Positions 42,032 through 52,994 of a stretch of 64,000 nucleotides of DNA are shown piece after piece. Position 1 is the stretch's first letter. Each line of letters opens with the position of its first letter. The notes under the pieces are model-generated. The model saw only the letters and a list, made by a program, of their open reading frames with translations. It ran no database searches and was not told the origin of the DNA. The DNA is from Massariosphaeria phaeospora (Eukaryota > Ascomycota > Dothideomycetes > Pleosporales). The stretch spans positions 558,001 to 622,000 of the forward strand of contig JAADJZ010000014.1 of assembly GCA_011032825.1 (NCBI GenBank), written 5' to 3'. The position numbers and the translations under genes are program-made.

Positions 42032-43861
42032 CTACAAGCCCTCGGCCTTCAGCCTCGCCGCGCGAAACCGACTCACTTTGCGCTCCTTGCCGTCCACCTC
42101 TTCCATGAGCGGGTTGGCGTTTTCCTCGTCGGTGGCGAGGAAGCCGCCTTGTTGCTGGATCATCTTGTTGCGCATTTTGTGGTACTCGGTCTGGAGCTGG
42201 CGGTTGAGGATCACGGGGTCGAATTCGTCGGGCTCGTGGGGGTCAGAGGGTTGGGGCGTGCGCTCTAGGACCGTGTCGGCGAGGGCGCGGCCGGGAGGGC
42301 CGCTGTGGGGCGGCGGCTGTTCGGGGACGTGCGGCGTGGGGAGCGGGGCGGAGGGAGGTTGCTGTGCGGGAGAGGCGCGGGAGCTTTTGAAGCGGGAGAT
42401 TTTGGCAGGTTGGGAGGGTGGTGCGGGGGCTTGGGGGGCTGGGGCGGTGCGTTCTACGATTGTGTTGGACATCGTTGGTGTGGACGTTGCGGGCTGTTGA
42501 GGCAGCGCTTGGGTGGGCCGTCCCGCAGGCTGAGGAGCGTCTGAGACGTCTATGTTGTCGGCGAACCGCACGCCCTTCTTGCTTGACTTCGACGCTGCTG
42601 GTGGAGTGACGACAGTGTCGACATCCTCGCCATCCTTATCGTCCTTCCGTACTCGCAGCCTCCGCACATCGTCGGCGTGCTCAGCGAGTGGGTGCAGATC
42701 AGGCCGCGGCCCAACGTTCTCCATCATCTTCGCATTGAGCTTCTTCTCCAACTCCATCATCTCTGCTTTGTACTCCTGTGACAAAACGGGTAGTGTAGTT
42801 CGGCCATACTTGTCTTCCGCTTCACTTTCCTCGCTATCGTAGTCCTCGTCGTAATCGGCTTCTTCGTCATCGTCTGAATACTCTACGACAGGGCGGTCAA
42901 GATCTATTTCGGCAACTATGTTGCCCACTTCAGACAAGCCATACTGCAGCATTTGACGTCGGAGAGCAGCGGCTTCTGGAGTTTCGTCCTGAGGAATGAT
43001 GGGGTAGGAAGCGATCTCATTGTCATCGTCGTCGAGTTCGATGACCTTAGTACCACGGGTAAAATTGTAGTCCGCAAGTTCTTCATTGTAGCCTGTAGAC
43101 TGGAGGCTTGACAGACCTTTGACGATTGGTTCTGGTTTGGTGTCCTCGGCAAAGGACACAGACTTCTTCGGTGAGTCTGCAGGAGCAGCAGAGGGCTGTG
43201 GTGCTATAGAAGTAGAGTGTGTATTCGGCTCGGGTGCGGTGTGTTCTTTGTGCGCTTGGGTAGATGCGTCTGACGAAGCCTCCACATTTGAGGGCTTTGC
43301 GCCTCCAGGCTCCTCCTGATCAGCTCTCTGCAGCCCAGCCTTCCGCAATACTTCGACAATCTCTGCCGCATTCTTACCCGGTTGCGAGACCGAGCTAGAC
43401 AGCACGTTTCCGTCTTCATCCAGCTCTTCCTCGATATCCATCATCGGCAAGCCGCCCTCAGTCTCCAGACCCGGCTCCAACAACACCGAAGTACCGGCAA
43501 GCTTCTTCTCGGCCACGTCTAACTGCTTCTCGATGGTAGAAATGTTCTGCTGGACATAGTCAACTCGTCTAGAGATCACATCAACGACCTGGTTAGCAGT
43601 GCGTTTGGCACCTGTGCTTGTCTCGAGAAGGTCTTTGACTTCTTTTTCGTTGAGATGCTTGAAGCCCAGTTTGCCAGCGTTCAGTAACATCTGGTGTGGG
43701 GAAGGGTCATCTGCGTTCTGTATCTCTTCTTTGAGAGTTTCATACTCGAGCTCCCAGCTGGACCAGTGATTGAGTGCTTGCCGGAGTTCGGATTGGGCTT
43801 CTTCGAGCTGTACGCGACGACGCTCGACATCTTCAAGGACGTTATTCGCTGGAGTGGCCAT
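42032..43861 (-). CDS. URI/Bud27-type unconventional prefoldin with DUF3835, 609 aa
   Basis: I start at the ATG at 43861 (TTCGCCATGGC, good context, MATPANNVLED). The frame continues to an ATG at 43945, whose 28 extra residues look like a leader. The N-terminal 130 residues are an alpha-type prefoldin: a long coiled coil (EDVERRRVQLEEAQSELRQ), a turn region (VKDLLETSTGAKRTANQVVD) and a second helix (DYVQQNISTIEKQLDVAEK). The middle is acidic with Asp/Glu blocks (DDDEEADYDEDYDSEESEAE). The C-terminus has the DUF3835 motif seen in fungal Bud27 (DPVILNRQLQTEYHKMRNKM, KVSRFRAARLKAEGL). Bud27/URI acts in assembly of RNA polymerases and in translation control. The gene is single exon and divergent from TFB3. 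Confidence 0.85.
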   Translation of the reverse strand: MATPANNVLEDVERRRVQLEEAQSELRQALNHWSSWELEYETLKEEIQNADDPSPHQMLLNAGKLGFKHLNEKEVKDLLETSTGAKRTANQVVDVISRRVDYVQQNISTIEKQLDVAEKKLAGTSVLLEPGLETEGGLPMMDIEEELDEDGNVLSSSVSQPGKNAAEIVEVLRKAGLQRADQEEPGGAKPSNVEASSDASTQAHKEHTAPEPNTHSTSIAPQPSAAPADSPKKSVSFAEDTKPEPIVKGLSSLQSTGYNEELADYNFTRGTKVIELDDDDNEIASYPIIPQDETPEAAALRRQMLQYGLSEVGNIVAEIDLDRPVVEYSDDDEEADYDEDYDSEESEAEDKYGRTTLPVLSQEYKAEMMELEKKLNAKMMENVGPRPDLHPLAEHADDVRRLRVRKDDKDGEDVDTVVTPPAASKSSKKGVRFADNIDVSDAPQPAGRPTQALPQQPATSTPTMSNTIVERTAPAPQAPAPPSQPAKISRFKSSRASPAQQPPSAPLPTPHVPEQPPPHSGPPGRALADTVLERTPQPSDPHEPDEFDPVILNRQLQTEYHKMRNKMIQQQGGFLATDEENANPLMEEVDGKERKVSRFRAARLKAEGL

Positions 43862-44223
43862 GGCGAATGTCCAAGTGCGCGCGCTGTTGTAGTAGGCGAA
43901 GAGAGGGGAAGTAAGGATTTTGCCCAAGGTGGCGGCCGGAACCATACTGACGATCCCGCTCTTGGCACGCTAATCCATAATCGTCGAGCCTTGAGAAAAC
44001 ACCAGAGCGAGTCGCGACAACCCGCGGACCACTATCCACCCAAATTCAACTTCGGTAACCAGCAAGGGGTGGAGGAGTGCCGATGGATGATCCAGCAAAC
44101 TCGCAAAACGTATTCTCTTACTAATCCTAGATCGACACCAATCTCCCAATCCTCGCTCCATCTTCAGACATTGCGCTGCGCGACCACCATCTCAACCCCA
44201 ACAACACCTCACACACCACCCTC
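43862..44223. promoter_or_regulatory. shared divergent promoter of URI-type and TFB3 genes
   Basis: 362 bp between the opposite start codons. No TATA box is evident. Confidence 0.6.
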
Positions 44224-45360
44224 ATGGCGCTCCCCACTCGCCGCGCCTCAGGCGCCCCCACGAAGCGTCTCGCCGAAGACGGCGGTGCGTCACCACTCTC
44301 CCGTAACCTGCACAACCTCTCCCTCCAACCCAGCAATGCCACCGCCCGCCCCCCTCCCCAGACTGACACATCCTCAGACATTTGCCCCGTCTGCAAATCG
44401 TCGCGGTATCTCAACCCGAACATGAAGTTCCTCGTGAACCCCGAGTGCTACCACAAGATGTGCGAGTCGTGCGTCGACCGCATCTTCTCCCACGGGCCGG
44501 CGCCCTGCCCCATCGCAGGCTGCAAGAGGACGCTCCGCAAAGCGCGGTTCCGGAAGCAGACGTTTGAGGACCTGAAGGTGGAGCGCGAGGTGGACATTAG
44601 GAAACGGGTGGCGAAGGCGTAAGTGCATCCGAACTCCCAACTACGAATAGAATCACTAACCCGCCACCTCCCCACCAGCATGAACAAATGCGAATCCGAC
44701 TTTGAAACCCTCAAAGACTACAACGACTACCTCGAAACCGTCGAATCGCTGACCTGGAACCTGATCCTCAAAGTCGACGTCGACGACACCGAGCGCCGCC
44801 TCCGCCTATGGGAAGACGCGCAGAAAGCCGAACTGCACCCCAACGCGACCATCCGCCGCAACCTCGACCCCGACCCCTCCCTCCCCTCCGACACCGCACA
44901 CGTCGTGCTCAAAAAGGGCGCCACGCAACGCAAACTCCCCATCAACACTACCACCAGCAACAACGGCCCTAACCCCCCAGCCGCCGACGACAAAGCCCCC
45001 GACGCAGGCTTCTCCTTCGCGGGCCTGAAAAAGCGCATCGCACCCGAACCAGAGAAACCCTTCGACCCCTACGGCGGCTGGTCGTTCGACCCGCAGTTCT
45101 ACGTGCTGCAGGAAGACTACAACACGCCGTGGCTGGCGCCCTACAAGGACAACCCCGACTACCTGGCCGGCGGCTACGACATCACGGACTTCTACGACCG
45201 CGCGCTCGGCGATGCGTTCAGCGGCTTCGGCGTGTTTATAGAGGAGGAAGTGAAGGCGCGGAAGGGGAGTGCGAAAGCGAAAAAAGGCACGGCGAAAGCT
45301 GTGAAGGCTGCGGCGAGCAATGGGGCAGTGAAGGATGTGGATATGGATGATGTCTTTTGA
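44224..45360 (+). CDS. TFB3: Tfb3/MAT1, RING subunit of TFIIH (CAK anchoring), 358 aa, two exons
   Basis: Exon 1 is 44224-44618 and exon 2 is 44679-45360, with a CACTAACC branch site in the intron. After a disordered N-terminus, the RING finger is at about residues 58-105: DICPVCKSSRYLNPNMKF, then NPECYHKMCESCVDRIF, then PCPIAGCKRTLRK. The QTFEDLKVEREVDIRKRV block follows directly, then the long helix MNKCESDFETLKDYNDYLE, the MAT1 signature. The C-terminal half contains PFDPYGGWSFDP and YVLQEDYNTPWL. The tail is Lys/Ala-rich. Tfb3 joins the cyclin-activated kinase to the XPD core of TFIIH in transcription and repair. Length is near that of other fungal Tfb3 proteins. Confidence 0.93.
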
Positions 45361-45670
45361 GCGTCGAGTGTTTGGCGTTTTTGCGATACCCCTGGATTTC
45401 TGCATGGCATTGGGCGGCGTTTCGAAACTTTGGTGCATCGGCGCGGAGACGTTTGAATATCGAATTCAGGTTGCAGCGGCACTAGAAAAGTGCAAGCTTG
45501 TGGGTTGAGTGAAGTGTCACAGATAGCACAGTAGGACAGAGTGGAAGATTTTGTATAACACACAATGCGCCTTCGCAACCCCTCGAGGTCAAGCTGAGCA
45601 TTTTCTAAACGCAAACCCAGGTATTTTCTGGTTTACCGTGAACACGATACCCTCCTCCTATGCTCCCTGC
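45361..45670. other. convergent 3' region of TFB3 and HBS1
   Basis: 310 bp between stop codons on opposite strands. No other feature seen. Confidence 0.5.
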
Positions 45671-48418
45671 CTACCCCTCCAACAAACCCGCAGCCACCGT
45701 GTTTCCCCCTTCCCTCAGCACAACCCGCGTCCCCTTCTCCAGCGGCAACTCCCTCTCCAACTCCACCACCACCCTCGCCACCTCCGCCGGCTTCACAATC
45801 CTAGGCTTATTCTTCACCACCTCGCCACTCGTCTTGTTCAGCGTAGCCACCAACCGGGTAACCTTCCCCTCAGCCTGCAACCGGCCCCTAAACACATCCA
45901 CGCTCATGGGCAGCACATGCTCAAAAGCCAGTATCTTACAGGTAAACGATTTGACAAGCGTGATAGGGGCTTTGGGATCGCACGCGATGTCGCCGAGACG
46001 CAGGTGTACGGGGTCGATGTCCGCGAGGTGCAGCGTGGGGATCTGGCCTGCCACGGCCCAGTCTACCGGCTCGTTCTCGACTTCAAGGCCCTTGATGGAG
46101 GCGGTTTCGGCCGCGGGCATGGCGAGGATGGTGTCGCCGATTTGGAGGGAGCCGGCGTCGATACGTCCAGATATGCTGATGGGGTTTGTGATGCCGCCCC
46201 TGAAGACGTCTCCGATGGTCAGTCGCAGCGGCTTCTCGATGTTGCGTTTGGCGGCGGGTTCGGAGCTGTCGAGGGCTGCGACGAGGGTTGGGCCTGTGTA
46301 CCAGGTTGCATTCGGGTCTTCGACCTTTCGTGTGACGTTCTCGCCAGTGAGACCAGCGCAGGGGATGAAGGTGATGGTCTTGGCTGAGAAGCTGGCGGAG
46401 ACTAGGAAGGTTGACATTTGCTGGGAGATCTCGTCGAACCGATCCTGTAACCATGACACTGTGTCCATCTTGTTTACCGCTACCACCAGACGTTGGACAC
46501 CCATACTGCGGACGAGTAACGCATGCTCCTTAGTCTGTCCTTTGAGACCGGATTCGAAGCTGTTAGTACTTGCGTCTATCACAAGCACCGCGAAGTCGGC
46601 TTGGGAGGCTCCAGCGATCATGTTTGGGATGAAGTCTTTGTGGCCGGGTGCGTCTAATATCGTGAACCTCGTCTGCTCGGTTTCAAAGTAATTCGTGGCA
46701 ATGTCTACAGTCACGCCTCGACTCCGTTCTTCGCTGGTCTGGTCCATGACCCATGCAAGTGCGAATGAGGATTTTCCGATTGTCTCAGCTTCTTTACGGA
46801 GTTTGTCGATAGATCGTTGGTCTATGACTTTGAGATCATACAAGAGACGACCCATCAGAGTACTCTTGCCATGATCGACGTGGCCTAGTTACATCAATAT
46901 CTGAGCTACTGTTCTCGAACAGACAGGTGCACTCACCGATGACTACGAAATTGGCCATCCGCTTCATACCACTTTTCTCGAACTCTTGGACCACGTTTAG
47001 GTTTTTACTCTTGACTCTGGGGGTCTCGTCTACAGTCAACTTGGTCATGGGTTCTATAAGCTTTTCGCCAGTTGTTTTCTTCGACTGTGCAGCTTTCGGC
47101 TTGTTCCCTATTGGTGATTTAGATGGGATCCCTTAGGTGTGTACGTAGTCAACCATGCCCCGCACTTCGCGCCTGAGCTTTGCGGACAATGTCATCGGGG
47201 CTAGGTCCTGCAAAAGGATTGGCATCCTCGAAGCTATGAAAAGCGGCATATGGTATGGGAAAGGTTGAGGAGCCCACTGCTTGCTCCTGGGCCCCTTGTT
47301 CGTCCTTCCCACAAAGGGTTGAGGCAAACATTGACGGGTTCGCACGAAGATTCGGAAACGAGATCGCAGGCTGTGTGGGTTCCGGCAGAGGAATTTCCTC
47401 GGTCTCAAGAGCCGCAGGGGGAGGAGAGGGGGACCGCTTCCGTGGGTATTTCTTCGTAAATGACTTCCGCTCCGCATCTTGGCCACGGGTATCCGAAGTT
47501 GTGGTGCGCTCCTTATTCTTCAAACTCAGCCGATCGAGCAGTGCCACGGCTGTGTCTGTGCCAGTGGCATCCCCTTCCATCGATCTCGCCTCCTCTTGCT
47601 TCTTCTTCCGCGCAGCGGCCAATTTTGCTAGCTTTGTCGACCCTCCCAACAGTCCACCACGCGGGAACCGAGGCTCAACTGATATCTGGCCTAGTCGATG
47701 ACGTGGTACGTTGCCCCAGGGCGTGTCCCAGAAAAAGTCGGTCTGTTGTGGTGCCTTGAAAGACATGACAGACAGGGTTGACAGTGCTGACCCCATGCTC
47801 GGTGCGGTGCAGGTTGACTCTAGTATACGCGCGGCAGATGAACTTTGCTTACCAGGCGTACTCTGCTCCACACCCGCAGCAGCTTGGTCGAAACGGGACA
47901 CTGCCTTTTGCTTCTTCGGCTGCTCCGTCTTCGGTTGGGCCGGCGCAAGTTTGTCTGGATAGTGTTAGATCATCTCCTTGGCCGTAGGCTTGGAATCCAC
48001 AAACTCTTCAGATATGTGACCGTCTTCCCGACGTCAAAGTAGTAGTGCCATAGCGACTCCTGTATTTCGGCGTCTGTTGCACCTATACTCGGATCCAAAG
48101 ACTCTTTCACTTTGGCCGTATTTATTCGTAGTTGTTCTATATTCAGTCAGACTCTGGAGGTTCGAGGAGAGTACGGATGCGATCAAAGGAAAGTGGTCGA
48201 GGAGGGGGGAGTGGGACAAGGGGATGTCGCTGGGTAGCTTCGTACCTCGATCCTCGTCGGTCATTCCTACAGTTCATTAGCAAGCAGTATGGGACCATAA
48301 TACCAAGGCGCATACCGTCTCCACTCTGCTCCTCCTCGTAGTAATCATCGTCACTGTATCCATCGTCGTCGTCATACCCCACGTTCTTCGCCCGTAGATG
48401 TCCTGACTTTGGGGGCAT
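45671..48418 (-). CDS. HBS1: Hbs1-type GTPase, long form 813 aa, with Ski7-like alternative exon
   Basis: Six exons on the minus strand: 48316-48418, 48246-48266 (21 nt), 48005-48136, 47154-47954, 46937-47107 and 45671-46884, all in phase. The N-terminal Hbs1 domain is seen (VKESLDPSIGATDAEIQESL, HYYFDVGKTVTYLK), preceded by an acidic YDDDDGYSDDDYYEEE block. The EF-Tu-like GTPase has GHVDHGKST at 410-418, DAPGH at 488-492 and NKMD, followed by beta-barrel domains 2 and 3. The donor of exon 4 (G|GTTGAC) is weak. A better donor inside exon 4 (G|GTAAGC, 47847-47852) is in the same phase and would give a 580-residue product without the central 233 residues. Hbs1 works with Dom34 on stalled ribosomes; Ski7 links the exosome and the Ski complex. 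Confidence 0.92.
47847..47852 (-). promoter_or_regulatory. HBS1: alternative 5' splice site inside HBS1 exon 4
   Basis: GTAAGC after CGCCTG, in phase 1, the same phase as the distal donor at 47148-47153 (GTTGAC). Both can join the acceptor before 47107. The proximal choice makes exon 4 102 nt instead of 801 nt. Confidence 0.65.
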
Positions 48419-49272
48419 GTTGGACGAACGGTGACTTTCTAGTGAGAGGTAGTAGTTTGATGCGGCCTTCTGAAGCCACGTCAAGCTATTAGCGTAGCTC
48501 TTCGGTTGCCTAGCTAAAGCGCCCTGGGAGCTGTAGCAGGGTTGGGCGAGAGATAGAGGTCGCTAGGATATCTTTGGTGCACTGTCGTGTCAAGGCGCGG
48601 GGCATCGTCGACTGACGCGCAGTTGCCCCGCTGCAGATCGCCTAGCTTACTAATCATATACTACTTCATACTTCCGTATAGTCCCCCCACGCCACGCAAC
48701 AGCTCTTCACGAACCAAACCGACAACTAACGCTCTATTCTATCTGCAATTGAGTATTAGCTAGCCGAAGTCGCAAACTTTCACTCTGTGCGTCTGTTTTA
48801 AACATTTGAAGTATCACATCGATCGCAGCGGAAGACGCTTGCGCGCAGGAAAGACGGAATGGAATACATCCCCGTCATCTTTCTTTCTCTATATCAGGCG
48901 CCGTAAACGATCCACTAGAGATCCGAGCCGCTGAGTCGCCAGCTGAACTACACAGCAAAGGGGTATAGCATCAAACGAAAGGAAAATGGGAGTCGAGAAC
49001 TACACAGCATCCACCACACGCCCTATCCAGCACCCACCGCTATGGATATACAAGACATGCTTAGAAGAACCGCTGCTGCATCTCCCATAAAAGCTCTTGT
49101 AACAGATATTTTTGGTATTTTTCGATTTTCCGAGGGGAACGCAGGTTGACAGACACACTGGGGGGAGTGCAGGGTAGAGGGTTGGATCGCATTGTCCCGA
49201 CTGCTCGGTGCAATCAGTCGATTCGATACAACGGATAACATGGACCGAGGTCAATTCGCCAGGCCTATGAGT
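48419..49272. other. intergenic region upstream of HBS1
   Basis: Promoter of HBS1 plus the 3' flank of the next leftward gene. No other gene is supported. Confidence 0.45.
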
Positions 49273-50536
49273 CTATTTCTTGTCGGCTTCAGGAGCGGCC
49301 GCTTCGGTGGTACCAGCTGTTGTAGGAGCAACCGCAGTGGCAGGCGCGGGAGTCACGGCAGGGTCCTCCTTGGTTGCTGTACCGAAGATCGGTTCATCGA
49401 ACAGAGGTCCACTTGTAGCACTCATGCCTGGAGCAGGTTTGGTTGCCGGGATCGCAGGTGGCTCTTCGGTCGAAGCGGTCGTATCAGGTGCTGCGGTCTC
49501 GGTCGTCGTCGCCTGAGGGGAAGTAGTAGTCGATGGTTCCTGGGCAACTGCGGCAGTGGGTGGTGGGGGTGCGACAGCACCGGCGGGCTCGGGGTCTGGA
49601 AAAGGAACCGTCAGTATACGGCGTCTCTTGTAAGCAAGACTTTCCGTGTACGAAAAAGAAAACGTGACGGGTCAGAAGGATATCCCGAAGGCAGACTTGA
49701 CCGCATCGCAATTGACGAGCATGTGTTCATAACACTAGCCATCGTAATTACGTCGTGGTGAACATCGTCAGGATATCTTCTCAGGAACTGCTGGCAAGAC
49801 GGAGCACCAAGCCATAAGGCTTCACCCGGTTCTCCATGTTATCTTGTCATATTACCAGCGCCCATCTGGGTCTTTGTGTAGGGGCCGCTTTGTCCGGCCG
49901 TCTGTCCCCGTCTCGAGCCATGGCCATGAATAACCGTGTCCGATCGTAGGGTAGAATGAAATTGAACCTACTCTCAGTCGCCTTCGTCACCTCGACCGGG
50001 GCAGCAAGCTCCTCCACCTTCGGCTCTTGGGCTGGCGCGGGAGCAGGCGCGGGAGCAGCCGGGGCCTCGTTCGTGGTCGCGGGCGTCGGTCCTGTCTTCG
50101 CAGGGACAGGAGCGGTGGCGGGCGCGGGGGCAGCAGGCGTAGTCTCAGTGGGTTTCGCAGTGACGGACGAGGAGGCAGCGGCGTCGGTGGTCGTGGTAGC
50201 CTCGGCCTTCTTCGGCTTGTCCTTCTTCTTGAATGCGCTCTTAAAGAGCTGCTTCACCCTGTCAAGCGCGTCGGGTGCTGCCGATACATATGTTAGATGT
50301 TTGTACACTGACGAAGAGCTGGAGTGTATGAAAGAGCTGGGAGGCCCATGCGAGCGGTTCAGGAACTGGAGTCTGGAGTCTGGAGCTTGGATGCTGGGGG
50401 AAGGGCGGAAGACAGAGAGATACAAGAGCGCCAACAGGTACACGAAGCCACATGGAGTGCGACTCGAGACTAACCACCACAGTCGATGGAGGCAGGGACA
50501 AAACAAGCACGATGTATACTTACGAACTCCAGGCAT
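49273..50536 (-). CDS. Ala/Pro/Thr-rich protein, 213 aa, three exons (hypothetical)
   Basis: Exons: 50524-50536 (13 nt, MPGV), 49972-50277 and 49273-49595. The introns are 246 and 376 bp, unusually long for this window, with donors GTAAGT and GTAGGT. The coding frame of exons 2 and 3 agrees in phase. The product starts with an amphipathic basic helix (PDALDRVKQLFKSAFKKKDK) and then is almost wholly Ala/Pro/Thr/Glu with runs such as APAPAPAQEP, ending in EADKK. It has no membrane segment or signal peptide. It looks intrinsically disordered; the helix at the start could bind membranes or a partner. I do not recognise a family. The first-exon assignment is the weakest part, because an unspliced frame also runs upstream of exon 2. 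Confidence 0.55.
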
Positions 50537-51201
50537 GATGGGCGGCCGAACAGCTATCGCTCGCGGCGGGTCAGCAAACAGCACCCCGCGACTTGCGTTG
50601 AGGAGCAGCGGCGGGCAGACGTACAAAGAATGCGACAGAGGGAAAGAAAGGCGCGGTTGGAGGCAGTTGAAGGAGCGTCGAGTTGCTTAAAGAGTGTGGG
50701 CGTGTGAGCAAAAGCGTTGAGCCGTGGAGGGTGTCGAGGAAGCTCCAGCCGTAACGGTCTGGAAGCCACGCGATCTGGCCAATCACCACGGGCTCGGGCC
50801 ACCCCAGGGCTGTTTATGCACGCCAAAATATCGCGCGATGCGCTATCGCAGCCAAAAATAGCGGCCTGTGCGTGCAATGTGCGCTCCGTTTGAGACTCGC
50901 GTTTCATCGCGGCCCTTTGATTGATGACTGGTTCACAGCGCATAGCGCGACACTTGCACGAGCACTGCCTTGTACAACTATGGAACAGATCTGTCTCCGC
51001 AAACATCCGCGACACGCACCCTCAATCTCGAATGCATCCATTGAATCTACCGTCCTCCGTCCTCATGCCCGTATAAACCTTTTAGGTACCCCGTACGGTG
51101 AGGGTTGCTGGTCGTGCCGTTACTCCGCCCCATGTAGTGCGTCTCGAGGGTCGTTCATCGTCGTCATCTCATTATGAAAAGCGCACTTCTTGCATCTAAT
51201 T
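50537..51201. other. intergenic region
   Basis: Promoter of the Ala/Pro/Thr-rich gene and 3' flank of RRD1. No gene seen. Confidence 0.45.
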
Positions 51202-52779
51202 CTACGGTCTCTTGTCCGCCCACGGTGCCCGAGTGCTTGGTACCGCATCCTGTACATTGGGCGCTGTAGCCCCTGGCGGCCGGCTCGAGGGGCCAGTAGT
51301 CGTACCTAGAGGCTGTGGCGGTAAGGGGGTCGAAGAGGACCAAGGTGCTCTCGTGGGTTGTTTCGGTCCGCTAGGAACAGTCGCTGGTACACGCGAAGGA
51401 ATACGGGAGGAACTCCACGGTGCTGCAGTACCGCCCGTCGACGCCATTACATCACCCCCGGACCATGGGGCACGAGTGGATTGCGTGCTGAACTCTGCTA
51501 CGGGGTCCCGTAATGGGGGCTGAGGTCGCGAAGATGCTGTTGGTTTTGAGGGCTGGCTAGTCGTATGCACCGTCGCTTGGATATCGCTGGCAGCGGGATC
51601 TCGTTCCCAAGTAAACAACGAGCCGAAGGGAAAGTGCTGCACTACTGGGAACTTTGACAATACTTCTGCGTTGTACATCTTCAACATACCCTGATATGTA
51701 TGTTAGAGTGTTTGTCTTGCTAGCTTAGCTGCGCATTTACCTTATTGATCTTAGCCCACCCTGCTTTGACACCGGATATGTCGAACAGGATGGGGCTGTG
51801 CTCCCAAAACGGACCCGTTTTGACGTCGTAAATAAAGCCGATAGCGCTGAAGTACATATTGCGCTGCCGCTCTCGTTGGACAGCCGTCGCCTTTACTACA
51901 TCCCCCGGATCGGGCGCATCAGGTAGGGACCCTTCCGTAGTAATATCGGCGGGCGACGAGATTGCGGGCGATAGTTGAGCGGACCCAAAAATGTAAGGGA
52001 GAAACGAGTGGTCGTCTAAGCCCCAGACTCCGTGAGACCCTGCAGGCTCAAGGGTATACGTAAGTATAAGGCGTCGAATGAGTTGTAGATAGCTGTCTGT
52101 GTCAGTGACCGAATGAAGGAGACTGTTGTGCTACCCACGGTTCGAAAACACCCAACACAAGGGCCCGCTCTTGATCCCCATCTTTCGTTGGAGTGAATGC
52201 ACCAAGCTTCCATAGACACCCTAGAAATGCGAGGAAGCTCAGTTCATGCCCCGTGCCGTAGTCTAGTCGCTGCGAGCTCCCGAAGCTACCCATCAGGTAA
52301 CGCTCCAGCTCTGCTTTTACGGTGACTTCTGCAGAGGAGCTCGGGGCAAGTATCTCAGGCGGTAGATATTGGTCTAGAAGATCCGATATTCTGTTATTCA
52401 CCGTCTCATGCCATTTGCGAAAGCTGATGTTGCCAAATCTCCTTGGGCCTGGGTCTGGAGGGGTTTCGTCGACGATGGTCCCCAACGTCTCCAAGAGCTT
52501 GGCGAGATTTTGGACGAGTGGAGGGTATGGTACATCGGGATCTTGCAGCTTCCATGCTTTTGTAGAAACTGAACCCCGCTCACTGTTCTCGACTTTCCTA
52601 GGAAACATCGATGCATCCAATTGGAAGATGAAAGTCATGATGTCCGCATAGGCCCTGCTGGCAAGGAAGAACGACACGCCTTCGCCATCGTTGATACGCT
52701 TCACGGGAACAGCAAACCTATGGTCAGCTTTCGAGTCTAGGACCTGCAAGGCGTGAGGAGGCGGGCTTTGTTTTGCCAT
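51202..52779 (-). CDS. RRD1: Rrd1-type PP2A activator (PTPA, peptidyl-prolyl isomerase), 493 aa, three exons
   Basis: Exons on the minus strand: 52139-52779, 51741-52092 and 51202-51690, with introns of 46 and 50 bp in phase. I use the ATG at 52779; the open frame four codons earlier begins with TTG. The PTPA domain covers about residues 15-340: [65 protein letters not shown], and [20 protein letters not shown] with AKINKGMLKMY. These are the most conserved PTPA blocks. The C-terminal tail of about 150 residues is Pro/Ser-rich and repeats an APWS motif ([32 protein letters not shown]). Long tails are known in the Rrd1 branch rather than Rrd2. The enzyme helps fold and activate PP2A-type phosphatases and works in TOR signalling in yeast. 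Confidence 0.92.
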
Positions 52780-52994
52780 GATGAGTTCCAAGGTGTGGTG
52801 TTGAAAGTGCAGCGACCTTGGCTACTAACCACTTAGGTAGAACCTCGTGACCCCGCGTCGGTTCTAAAGCTTTGCCGATCGACCGCGCCAGCCTCTCCAT
52901 TTCCCACCGTCCCGCACCTCACACCGTCCTACCCCACATGTTCATTACCGTGCCGTGATTATTGATAGTGTCGCTGTTGGTGTTGGATGCGACA
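52780..52994. promoter_or_regulatory. short divergent promoter of RRD1 and the SANT-like gene
   Basis: Only 215 bp separate the two start codons, so a shared promoter is likely. Confidence 0.6.
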
